From Pseudoneurospora amorphoporcata (Eukaryota; Ascomycota; Sordariomycetes; Sordariales; Sordariaceae), in NCBI GenBank assembly GCA_033297205.1, contig MU859152.1, positions 1 through 64,000 of the forward strand: a stretch of 64,000 nucleotides of DNA, written 5' to 3'. A program made the position numbers and the translations under genes. Positions 32,922-43,988 of this stretch are shown here, one piece after another. The notes below the pieces were generated by a model. It searched no databases, was not told the origin of the DNA, and worked only from the letters and a program-made list of their open reading frames with translations. Position 1 is the first letter of the stretch, and the number at the start of each line of letters is the position of its first letter.

Positions 32922-34175
32922 ATGTCATTCACCCTCACCCGAACGCCGAAACCGAGCACTCTCCTCACCAAACTCATTAACCTCAACCATTCTACCAGGA
33001 ACTTCTCAACCTTCATCCAAACCTCAAACCGATCAACAACACCGAAGATTATAGCGATCACCACTTCTACCACCAATTTTTACCATCAACATCAACAAAA
33101 ACAACAACACCACCGGTCACTGCACCAACAATCCCGCAACATGTCCTCGTCCTCCTCGTCGGAAATAAAGGCTCAATTCTCAGAGGGTTCCGACCCAACT
33201 GTTCTCGGCCCGTCACTCGAGAAGCTTTTGGCTGCTGGCGGCGGAAAGTGGACGCTTACACAGGAGGGAGTCGCTATTGAGAGGACTTTTAAGTTCAAGA
33301 CTTTTGCCAAGACTTGGGTATGGTTTTTTTTTTTTTTTTTTTTTTACTTGTTTTCATTGATTCGCTTCTCTTCGTCTCTTTGTTGTTCAGCAACGTTCAA
33401 CAAAAAGGTGTCCGCGAAGGTCTGGTTTTGCATGGAGGAGTCAGATTAGGCCGTCGGAGGCAGTTGGAATGGGATGCGAGCTACACCACCTCTTGCACAC
33501 ACACCAGCCAGTGTTGGACGACGAAAAGGAAATCCGAACGCGCAAATGGGGAAGGAGAATGAACAGAGACACCAACCAGCCATTCATGACCAGGGTTGGT
33601 GGTAGCTGACATAACTCCTACTACTTGTAGCTGGCTGGGATGCTGTCATGGGACTTGCTCTCGGTCTATCTTGTCTTCCATCACTCCCTTGCCTTTTATG
33701 TTTCTACTTTCTCTTCTCCTTTTCCTCGCACTCCATCCCCCGTCATTGCGCTCTTGAGCGATTGCAACATCCTCTCTACCAAGCGGATCCGAAACCCATG
33801 GCTTTGTGTTACACACACCCAGCAGTCATCTGCCGGCCTTCTTACCTAACCCAACGCCTTATTCCGGGTTACCACCATGATTCTAACCTCAGCTTCTCTC
33901 ATCAGGACTTCATGACCGCCGTCTCCCTCCAATGCAAGCTCAAGAATCACCATCCCGAATGGTCCAATGTCTTCAACACAACCTTCATTCGCTGGACGAC
34001 CCACGTCCCAAAGGGTCTCTCATCCAAGGACATCGAGCTAGCCGCAATCTGCGACTCGTTGGCCAAAGACTTTGGCGAGACTGAGCCGACAGAAAGCTGT
34101 GCTATGCCAAACCTGGCTGACCGGGCCGTGGCTTCCTCGGGGGATTGCTGCACGCCTAAGCATTTGAAGAAGTAA
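32922..34175 (+). CDS. Pterin-4a-carbinolamine dehydratase
   Basis: Exons 32922..33317 and 33906..34175 encode 221 aa. The join TFAKTW-DFMTAVSLQCKL is exactly what the family requires, followed by the catalytic-site HHPEW and IRWTTHVPKGLSSKDIELA. The enzyme dehydrates 4a-hydroxytetrahydropterin for cofactor recycling; in fungi without aromatic hydroxylases its role is less clear. The first ~70 residues look like a mitochondrial presequence (basic, Ser/Thr-rich, few acids). An in-frame ATG at 33141 (MSSSSSSEIKAQF) would start a shorter, cytosolic-sized form. The intron is long for this genome (588 bp, 33318-33905) and starts with a 22-T run after the donor; a hidden exon is unlikely because the domain is contiguous. 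The C-terminal ~45 residues, ending CCTPKHLKK, are an extension. Confidence 0.87.
33324..33345 (+). repeat. T22 homopolymer in intron
   Basis: A run of 22 T immediately downstream of the donor of the dehydratase intron. Length may be a sequencing or strain variable. Confidence 0.8.
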
Positions 34176-34743
34176 AACACGGGAGAGGCATCACAGGAAT
34201 GTGTATGAGTAGTAAGTGTGTGTTTATGTTACTTTCATGATCGTCTCATTACTAGATTATTAAAATGGGTTTCGTATGGAGGAGGAGGAGGGAGGCTTGG
34301 GCACGGCGATGGTGCTTTGCCGAGAAGGACGCCAAAGAAGGAAGAATCTATGTACAAGAATTAATAGAAGCGAGAAGGAAAGACTCCCCTCCCCAACTGC
34401 ACCATAGCGCGCGTGCGGCAAAAAATGCAACGCTGCCCCCCTTCCCCTTTCGAACACCTGTCTGTTTGGAGGTTGATTTGGTCAGTCCGCATTAGACCCA
34501 ACCTTCCCTCCCTTCTTGTCTTTTAGCCAAAATGAAGCAACCCGTTTCTACCCTGTATTGACTCCTTATTTCTCTTGATTTGTCTCATGGACCATTTCTC
34601 ATCATTAGGTAATTCTTCCCTCCTCTCTTCTCTGTTGTTTGGTGATGCGTTGTCCAAAATTAGTGAGGTCGAATGGAAGACCTTGGAAGACAATGCAAAT
34701 ACCTGCTCGGTATCATGGCAGCGGATCCATCAACTGAAAGCGT
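34176..34743. other. Convergent 3' region, dehydratase and erg25
   Basis: 568 bp between two stop codons facing each other. Only 3' flanks; no gene seen. Confidence 0.5.
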
Positions 34744-35860
34744 TTATTGGGCCTTCTTAGCCTTGATGGCCGCGAGCTTCTTTTCACGGCGAGCCTTAGC
34801 GGCAACCTCACCGGCCTCGGTGTCAAGGCAGTAATCCCACCAGCGGAAGCTGGAGGCATAGTTGCCAATGAAGCGCTCGTGGTGCACATCATGGTGGTCG
34901 GCACCAGCCCAGAAGGGGAGGAAGTGGCGCAAGCTGAAGGGGAAATCGTAGCCGGAGTGGGCATCGATGGCCTGGAAGAGACGGAGGACGATCCAGATAT
35001 ACATGGTGACGAGATGGAGGTCCTTGGTGAAGGAAACCCAGAGGATGGGGGATCCTACGGTACCGATACCGAGGAGCATGACCTCAATAGGGGAGGCGTA
35101 CTCGGCGGCGAGACCAAAGGGCGCGCTGTAGGTGTGGTGAATCTTGTGGATGGCCTTGTAGAGAGGGCCGTAGTGAAGCGCGCGGTGGAACCAGTAGTGC
35201 CAGGCATCCTCCATGACGAAGAAGATGCAGATTTGGAAGGCCATCTTCCAGAGAGGAGGGAAGGGCACGCCATAGTCGAGGCCGAAGTAGGTGGCGATGG
35301 GGTGGAAGAGCCAGATTTGGGGGAGCTCGACGGTGCAGTGGCTGAGGAGAACAAGACCGGCGCACTCGAACTGTTCCTTCCAGGTGGGGCGCTTTCCCTA
35401 TGTGGTTGTTAGCGACCCTGTTTTGTATTCCAGTCTTGGTTGGGCACTGACTTTTTGCAGCTTGTACTTGTTGAACATGGGGAGGGCATCGATGACCATC
35501 CAAGGGATCGACCTGCCGAAGTAGACGATCTCGTGCATGAAGAAGCTCATGAGGCCGGTCGCGAGAGTGTCATTCTGCATCCACAGATACCACGCCTATT
35601 GTCGAACGTTAGCTATCCTTGTTCGCCGGCGTTTCGGGTTGGGTTGCAGAGGCCGCGTACCGCCCAGAGCTTCTCGGCGTAGCTCAGCTGAACATTGTAC
35701 TTGGACACCTCCTCCAAGACGGTAAAGTATGTGTCTGTCGAGCTCAGGCCAGCGACGGTCGCATTACTAGATAAGACGAAGACACGAGTCAGCTTTCGGT
35801 TCAAGCATGATTGACAGGCGCATGAGGGTGGACAGGAACGTACAGGACTGCCGTAGCCAT
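34744..35860 (-). CDS. erg25: C-4 methylsterol oxidase Erg25
   Basis: Four exons: 35860..35844, 35766..35661, 35595..35452 and 35397..34744, 306 aa (yeast Erg25 is 309). Introns are 77, 65 and 54 bp. The assembled start is MATAVLNATVAGLSSTDTYF, followed by EKLWAAWYLWMQNDTLATG across the second junction. Three histidine boxes that bind the di-iron centre are present: HYWFH, HKIHH and HDVHH, within hydrophobic segments typical of an ER membrane enzyme. Erg25 removes the C-4 methyl groups of 4,4-dimethylzymosterol in ergosterol synthesis together with Erg26 and Erg27. The Lys/Ala-rich C-terminus (ARREKKLAAIKAKKAQ) resembles a di-lysine-type ER retrieval tail. The first exon is only 17 bp. Confidence 0.94.
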
Positions 35861-37861
35861 GGTGGGCGGATAGAGAATAGGCGGCTCCGATTAGGTGTTG
35901 TTGGATTGGGAGATGCGATTCGGAGGTGTTGGAACGCGATAAGGAACCTGCAGTCGGTGGAAGAAAACAGGCGCAGGAGGAAACCCGCCTTCGGTGAGTG
36001 GATGAACCGGAGGGAGAGGGGAAACCGGGAAAGAAAAGGAAACAGTCGACAGCGTCCAAGGGCAATGCCAGTCGCGATCTAGGGAGTAGGGAAAGACAAC
36101 CTACCAAAAAGTTTAGGGGGGTTGCTGGATTTTTTATTGTCCTTTGGTGTCCTTTGGCGGGAGCCCCTGAGAGACGGGACGTGTTGGGCCGACCAATGGC
36201 GGGAATGACCCCAGAATCGGCCCACTGCGAAGCTGTTGTTTCCGCCATCCGGGACCCACTCTTTCCACTCTGGCCTGGTCGACCTGTGCTCAATGAAACA
36301 GGGAGCCTGCCAAGCGATGGAATCCCAACAACACTCGCTGCCGTGCATTGAAATGTGCCAATTGTTTCTCTTTGAGCTCCTATATTTGACATGGAAAGAG
36401 GCACTGACCACGTCACCACCGTAGAGGGCAAAATTCGATCAGATAAGGAAAGCAAGTTGAAGTGATGTACGAAAAGATACGGATGTGCGGCATCCCGTCC
36501 ATAACTTTTTTTTATAGTGTAATCATCATCATCCCAATTCTGGATTGCTATTCGAGTACCATACCGGCACCTACCTGCAAAACATATCTGACTGTGCCTC
36601 AACACTACGGTTCCGTTGGTAGAGGTACGTAACACAGACAGACAGTCAGGTACAAGTAATGGCTGCATGCCGCATCTCCATTTCTCTATCAATATGATGA
36701 ATCTCACATCGAGAAGACGAGAATCTCGAATTGCCCGGGGTTTTCCAGTAGTATGGAACGATTGCATCCACACCGTGATCCCACTTCTTCGGCTGGTTCG
36801 TTGTCATCTGCCATCCCAGGTCGCCAGGAGGGTTGGCGTGGTTGAATGGGGACGTTTGAGCCACAGTCAGCCACTGACGACGGTACGTACCGGGCGGCCA
36901 GAGCGGCTACATTAATAAATTGGATCAGGGTTTTTGTTTTCGCCTGAGCGCGTTCTTGGATGCTTTCGAAGAACTGGTACCTCTATGTTCCATTTGCACC
37001 TGGAACATTTGATATTCTGGAACCAGTCAGAGAACGTTATCAAACTTGCAGTTGTGTCCCCGAATTACAATGAGGCGTCCCGTGCCTGACCTCATGAGGC
37101 GACGTGATGGGAATTTTGGCGAGGCATCGACAATTTGTCACCACATTTGAAAGTTGGTCTTGGCATTTGCAATCTATCTATGAACATCATAGGCCGAGGT
37201 TTGAGCTTCGATTTGACCTTGGTCCAGGTCTGGTTGTGAAGCACCTCTCGGTAACTACAGCTTGTCGGAACCTGGCAATCCGGCATCAGGTCATTCTTTG
37301 ATGAAGCTCTACCACCATCATTCTACTCACGGAATTCTCCTTTGACCGGATCGCAGCCGAACCAAGCTTGAAGTCGGCTCCCCCGCCTTACCAATCCAGT
37401 CTGTCATCAATCAACCAGTGGACGCCGCCCCGCTTGACAAGTCAAGCCCAAAGAAACAATCAATCCCCACCACATCCCACATTTCCGGGTTCGACAGTGA
37501 CAGCCCGAAGCCTTGAACAGGCACCGACCATCTCGGCAATCTTTACATCCGACCCCGGTCATATGGCCTGATCGCACTGATCATCATCCCAGTTATTATT
37601 CCAGTGTTGTTACCAATATTCCATATCGCCACTTTTACGCGTCCCTTGAGAGAGAGGCTGAGAGGCCATTTGGGGCGAAGCTTCCTTCTCTTCGTGTATT
37701 TCCGGCCAAGGGTCTTGGTACCTAGCCAGCACCGGCGAGACGAAATTCCGACCAGGCAGCCGGAACTTGCCATTACTCACCCTTCGTATATTGCTGCTGT
37801 TGTCGTACCGAAAGCCCAGAACCATTCGTTTGCAGGGTTGTGGGAATAACAAGGTCGAACC
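35861..37861. other. Divergent intergenic region, erg25/nca2 (2.0 kb)
   Basis: Contains both promoters. Short open frames on both strands lack coding character. No RNA gene or repeat of note. Confidence 0.4.
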
Positions 37862-40058
37862 ATGGCGATCGTGGCCGAGTTAGTACTCTTCCGGGGTCTT
37901 CATATAAGGACTTACTTGTCAGCTTGTTCTCCATGATGGGACGGTAGTGTTAACATGACTTCTCTCTCGACAGCAAGGTGCGTCGCTTAGACGTACACAT
38001 TGACAGGATCGTGGGACTGGAGCCCGGCTCCACCGCGGATGCCGAACATGATCAACAAGCGACGGGTTTGCTCACGGCCGTGAGCGAGCCGCCTTCACCC
38101 CGTGCCGATGAGCTCTTGCGCATAGCTAGGACCTTGTCTACTGCCTCTCGGTCCGGCACCTTTCTGGCCCCTTCTCGTATCAAGCAACTGCTGGAAGACT
38201 CTGGCCTGGCCGCGGAGACGGAACTCGCCGAGCAGCAAGGAGAAGTTGGCGTGGAGAGCCAGTATGAGCAGGATATCGAGTGGCTCCTGGTGGCCAAGGC
38301 TACGGTGCAGACTTACGGCATCCTGATGAACACCTTCTTCGACCAAATCATGCCTCTCAGCGATGACATATGGTACTGGGATGATGTCCTCAGCTCATAT
38401 CCCAAGAGCTGTTTGTACGCGACGCAAATCGCACCGGCTAGGGCGTGGTCCCGCGCCAAAGAGGTCTACGATGTGGCCTGTGAGCGGATCAGGAACATTC
38501 ACTTGCAGCAGCAGTCAGAGGGGGTCGAAGCGGCAGATTCGGGCGAATCTCTCAGGGAGGGAGTGTCACAGAAGTGGTCACAGTTTTACTGCATTGTGCG
38601 GCAAAGCATGGCGGACACTTCAGTTTCTAACCTTCGGCGCAAGATTCTCTCTCCCGTTGATCTGTGCCGTGCTGAAGCTCGCCGGAAGCGAGCAGAGCTC
38701 CAGAAGCTCAGGGAAACGATCGCCGCCGGGCTAGGAATTCTAGTGGATGAAGGGCTTGCCTTTGATCAAAGCGCCGAAGAGGACAAGGGCCTCGAATCGA
38801 GACTCATGGTGGCAGACAGTACGTTGGCTGATAGCATCGCTCTGATGCATGCGATTCTCACCAACTCGGCGGAATCAAACGAACCGCTCTCGGTGTTCGA
38901 GGACTGTGTCTTTGCCGATGCCAGAGACGTTCGAGGCGCTTTCAGCACGGCCGATAGCTCCAAGCCGAAAGCCTCGTCCGTTGCCGAACGCTTGGTCCAG
39001 ATTTTGGACCATAGCTTGCTACAGCACAAGGCAGCCGTTGCCAAACACGCTTCCAAAAACGGAAGGCCGTCCCGCATAGTCCGGTACTGGCTTCCCGCTC
39101 TAGCTTTGCTCGTGTCCTCTCCTACCATACTATACGTGCTCGTCAAGAGGCGCGACAGCATCATCGACTGGATCCAGAACCTCGGCGTCACCGTCCGCGA
39201 CTTCTGGTTCAACTGGGTCATCGACCCCATCCGCAAGGTCATCGGCACCATCCGTCACGATGCCAACAGCGAGATTGCCATCATGAGCCGCGACAGCCTC
39301 AAGGCCGACAGGGAGAGCTTGGAACGGATGGTGGTCGAGTTCACGCTGGATAACCCGAGCGTGGCCGTGGGTTCGCCCAATGTCACTGACCTTCAGATTG
39401 CGGACATCCGGGCCAAAGTCAGGGAGGGCGATGTTACCCCCATCCTGAAGGCCTACGAAAAGGGTCTCCGTCGTCCCTTTGTCGGCGCCGTCAGCGGTGA
39501 CCTCGTCCGGTCGCTGCTGATCCAGGTGCAGAAGACCAAGGTCGATCTGGAGGTGGCTATCAGTGGTATCGACTCGCTTCTTAAGAGCCAGGAGTTGCTC
39601 TTTGGCTTTGTCGGTCTGGCGCCCGGTGTTGTTGGTAAGTGACCCACCCGAAAACTCCTTGTCAAGAAACATTGACGCAGCAGCAGCTAACTCCCGGTCC
39701 CAACCACATAGTCTCCATCGGCATCGTCCAATACCTCCGCACTGTCTTCGGCAGCCGCAAGGGTCTCCGCAGAGGCGAAAAGGTCCGCCGCGTCGTCAGG
39801 GTGCTGAGGAAGATGGACAGGATCCTGGCCGCGGGCGCGACCAACCCCAAGGGCGAGCTCAACTACAAGGATCGCGGTCTGCTGCTTTGCGAGGCGCATG
39901 TGCTCCGTGAGCTCGCTACCGAAGTGCTCCCTGGAGATGTCAAGCGCGAGTTCCTGGAGGATTTGGAGGACTTGACGAGCGTGAAGAATGTCGTTCTGCA
40001 GGAGAAGGCGCTGCAGAGGATTCGGTGGGCGTATGCTGAGTGGTTGCGCAAGAAGTAG
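37862..40058 (+). CDS. nca2: Nuclear control of ATPase protein 2 (NCA2-type)
   Basis: Three exons: 37862..37878, 37974..39634 and 39712..40058, 674 aa. The first exon (17 bp) joins to give MAIVADKVRRLDVHIDRI, the usual NCA2 start. Introns are 95 and 77 bp (GTTAGT and GTAAGT donors). Conserved blocks include DDIWYWDDVLSSYPKSCLYA, the segment KWSQFYCIVRQSMADTSV, a hydrophobic span WLPALALLVSSPTILYVLV (about residues 370-390), VIDPIRKVIGTIRHD, and the C-terminal VQYLRTVFGSRKGLRRGEK. NCA2 is a mitochondrial membrane protein that in yeast affects expression of mitochondrial ATP6/ATP8 and later was linked to organelle contact and lipid traffic. Biochemical function is not settled. Confidence 0.88.
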
Positions 40059-41773
40059 ATGACTGTTATGTGATATGATTAGTGTACTTTAGGGAACAGC
40101 TACTAGACCTTCAAGATTTTCCTGTATTTATGGCATAGCTGCGGGACCTGGAGTCTTTAAATGCACGGGGGAGACCGTAATAGTATGGCAGGAGTAGTAC
40201 AATGGGTGGTAGAGGTAAGGAGGCGCAGAGAATACCGGGCCTCAACGCCAAAACCGAGTTTGTCTACTAACCCCTTAAATGTAGTGGATACCTACACGGC
40301 AATGTTTCGTCCGCGTTGAACCACGAGACGACCCAATGACATTCTGTTGAACTTTTCTACGCTTCACGCAGGGGGAAAACAAGGGTTCATCAGGGGCCGC
40401 CTTTCATGTGGCGGGAAGGAAGGAAATATCTCTGGCGGAAGAGATCATTGGGCCAATATCGAGTTATAGATCCATCAACGGCTACTGCGTCTCGTGCGGA
40501 TAGACGTTCACCGCCCTATCCGCCCTTATCATTATTTACCTACTACAGCACCGCCTTTGGAACGATGCGTTTCATTGAGGAAGGTCAACCATTTAGAACA
40601 CAAGAAGGGCCCTCTGTGTCTTACGGGTTGCATGAGTGCATCAAACAATTCACAGCTGTTCCTTGGATGGTTGGGTCCCGTTCGGTCTTGAGGCTCACCT
40701 CCTTCTGCATCCCCCAGATATGTACTATTTACTAGTACCCAGTCATAGCAGAGTTCCATTAGCCCCTGGTTCCTGAATCTTGCATTGAGGGTGCAGTCGT
40801 CCCTTCCATCTCACTACGGTTTGATAGAAACGTTCCGTCATGCACGACGACTTTTCTTAATTGACCATGAAGCTCAAGAACGGTCATTGACAAAGATTGA
40901 TGAATCTACCCAAGGCTGAAGTTGCTTCATTTCATCCAAGTCACAACATTCACAAAGAATCATCTGGTGGAGTTGTTGCGGCGATTGTATGTTCTAGAAA
41001 CTTGTACCGTCGCGTCCCCTAGTGCACACCACCATGCGCGACTATAGGAGCCCTCCTACTGTTAGTGGAAGTATGTACAGGTGTGCATGCCACTAACAGC
41101 AAGGTACGAATAACTGGTCCGCGACTCTGCAGCAGGCAAGGTGCGTCAGCTCTCACATGATTGAAGACGGCGCTCTTGCCTTCTCGACTTCTAATAGTCG
41201 ATACCATCTTCTTGACTTCTTCGATTCCTCATTTTCTAAGTCTCAAACAAGCTACAACACCCCTTTCTGCTTTCCCGTCCTCGTCATTGTTTGCCTTTTC
41301 GCTGCCAGCAATCTCCGCATCGCCCCGTAGAGGTACGCACTGCAGTAGGCCGGCCAAGGAGAGACCGACCCCATCGCGCTCTCGCCCGTTCGTTCTGCGA
41401 CTCCTCCGCTGGACTTTAACCCGTGCAACTGCCCTGCAGTTTTGACAGGCCCGTCGACGTCGCACTGCGGACACGCTTTCAACTACCACCACCAACCACC
41501 ACAGTCCACCACTCACCTACACTACAATACAACTGAACATCATTCCTGCTGCTCCGTCGCCGGTATCCTGAACTGCGCATCGTCCACCATCTCGACAGTC
41601 CTCAGTCTCCATTCCCATTCCTGCCATCTGGACTTAGTGTCCAACACCCCGATATCGAAGCGCCGGATTTCGATTGATATCCCCTTTGCCGAATTCCGGA
41701 TTCCGAACCACCAGAGAAATATTCCACGAGATCGAAAGACGGGCGGCGGCGTAACCCCCATAACCAGCACATC
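40059..41773. other. Intergenic region and Sec4 leader (1.7 kb)
   Basis: No gene recognised. A 10-bp perfect inverted repeat is at 41059-41099. From about 41200 the + strand is CT-rich and probably holds the promoter and a long 5' leader of the Rab gene. Confidence 0.4.
41059..41099. repeat. Perfect 10-bp inverted repeat
   Basis: CTGTTAGTGG (41059-41068) and CCACTAACAG (41090-41099) are separated by 21 bp. It could be a paired protein-binding site or a hairpin; function unknown. Confidence 0.6.
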
Positions 41774-42726
41774 ATGTCGAGTAACAGGAATTACGATTTT
41801 CTGGTGAGTCCTTCCTCCAACTCACCGCTCGCAGTTCTCGACATACCTTCTGCTTCCTGTAGTGGGTTTGGCCAAGTCATGCTGTTCTAGACGCTGACCG
41901 GAGATACCGCTTCCCGACATAGATCAAGCTGCTCTTGATCGGAGACTCGGGCGTTGGCAAGTCCTGCTGTCTGTTGCGCTTTAGCGAAGACTCATTCACA
42001 CCGTCATTTATCACCACTATCGGCATCGACTTCAAGATCCGCACAATCGAACTCGATGGCAAGCGGGTGAAGCTACAGATATGGGATACCGCCGGTCAAG
42101 AGCGTTTCCGTACCATCACGACGGCATACTACAGAGGCGCCATGGGCATCCTTCTCGTTTACGACGTGACGGATGAAAGGTCATTCAACAGTACGTCATT
42201 GCATACACATTCCCCTCCCGATGGAATCAGCAGCACGGCAGTTGCGGTCAAGTGGTCCTTGATGCTACACCCGGGATGCGATGAATCGGTGCCCGCTAGG
42301 CGCTGTGCCTCACCATTGCTCCAAATTACGACATCCGCAGCATCCCACGGGGCATCATGCTATGCACTTTCTTGGTTCCTTTGCTGACATGATATGCTTT
42401 TCTCAGACATCCGCACCTGGTTCGCCAACGTGGAGCAACACGCGACGGAAGGAGTCAACAAGATTCTCATTGGAAATAAGTGTGACTGGGAGGAAAAGAG
42501 GGCGGTTTCGAAGGAGCAGGGCCAAGCGCTGGCCGACGAGCTCGGCATTCCCTTCCTCGAAGTTTCGGCCAAGGCGAACATCAACATCGAAGAGGCCTTC
42601 TTCAGCCTTGCCAACGACATCAAGAAGCGCATCATCGACACATCCAGCAAAGAGGCGTCTGGCGGCTCGTCGGGCGTGAACGTTGCCGATAACAGCGGGT
42701 CAGGATCCGGCGGCAAGTGCTGCTAA
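41774..42726 (+). CDS. sec4: Rab GTPase, Sec4/Rab8 type
   Basis: Three exons: 41774..41803, 41923..42190 and 42407..42726, 205 aa. Introns are 119 and 216 bp. All Rab motifs are intact: GDSGVGKS (G1), TTIGIDFKIRTIELDGKRVK (switch I and RabF1), WDTAGQERFRTITTAYYRGA (switch II), NKCD (G4) and SAK (G5), with a C-terminal CC for geranylgeranylation. The IGIDFKIRTI switch I is that of Sec4/Rab8 rather than Ypt1 (GVDFKIRT). Sec4 recruits the exocyst and drives polarised secretion; in hyphae this is the vesicle supply at the growing tip. The first exon (30 bp) encodes MSSNRNYDFL. Confidence 0.93.
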
Positions 42727-43988
42727 GCCAATGGGACAGCAGTTGTGTGGCGGCAGAACCCAGTCCCGGAGCTTGCGGGAAAGGCCCACTGCCATTACGA
42801 TGGCGAAACGAGATACGATTTATCCCCCGAGTACGAATGACAGCAGTCTGGCCTCATTCAATTCTACCTTGGTTGTAGCCTACGTCTCGAACACACACCT
42901 GCCTTCCTAGGCGGGCCGCGAGCATGCACGGCCGGGTCTACCGCATGGAAACAAAGAGGCGGTGTAGGGGAGAAAGAGGGTTTCTTTGGTCATAAGACTT
43001 TACTATGGTTGTAATGAAGCTAAAGTCCAAGAGGAAAAGAGACTTTAGTTATTCTGGAGGGCTCATTGCAACTCTCATCTTTGTCTCTCGGTAGCAGGAG
43101 GGAGGAGCGGCCGCGGAAGATGCGACGCGTGGCTCATTTTTCGCTTATCGCTGTTGGGTTTATTATTACTGCGATGTAGAACCGGTGGGTGGTAGGATGG
43201 ATAGGCCAGGGAGTTGAGGACGTGAACAATGATACGGAGACATGTGGGTATTATGACCGGCTTTGATCGATAAAGATGGGTTGAGCTGGGTTAGCAGCAT
43301 GGACGAGGGGCAGAGAGCGAAACGAAACATTCTGGTCACGGAGTTTGGGTGCGATCTTTGGCTCTTCCTAATATATTTCATTTTTTCTCTCTTGACTGTT
43401 TCCCTTCCTTGTTCTTTCCCTTGTTCGTTTTAGACTTCGTCTAGTGAATTCGCGTGCGCTCTTCCTTCAGCTGGATTTCTAAAGTCTGAAGATACGAACC
43501 GTATAAAATATCACTTGCATAGAGACTGACTGACTGACTGAGCTGACACCCTGGTCAGTTAACTATGGCTAGAGTGTCAAGACGACATACAAGTATGACG
43601 TGAGCGATAAGGTTGTTGACAAGGAAGAGCCACGATTCCACAGAGGTGCTCTTTTACTCTTTCAGGAAACGAGCACAAACAGCTGTGTAGATGCGGCCCG
43701 TGCGCTGCTCAACCTTGCAGTGATCTTTCGGTCTGACTGTTTACACTGTGCTTAATCATCATCTCGATTCACCATTACCGGCTCTGCTTCTTTCAACCGG
43801 CGTAAATTGAAGGAGAGGGAATGATTTAAGGAGGAAGTCCAAAAAGCATTGCCGGTGCCTTGCCATACCCGAGACAAGAAACATTTCACCAACATCCGCA
43901 CCAATCTTATTGCGGGATATCCACTGGGAATCGACATATCTGCCCTTCGACAAGATTCATCAACTCAACCCAAGAGACTCTGAAACAC
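42727..43988. other. Intergenic region, Sec4 3' side and helicase promoter
   Basis: 1.26 kb. Nothing gene-like recognised. A short GACT tandem run lies near 43526-43541. Confidence 0.45.

Noticed and set aside
34747..35412. A 221-codon open frame on the plus strand over erg25
   Set aside because: It is the antisense of erg25 exon 4 with no independent similarity; erg25 has all three histidine boxes.
43860..43988. Upstream extension of the SLH1-type helicase
   Set aside because: No ATG in that frame before 43989; the extra part would need a non-ATG start.
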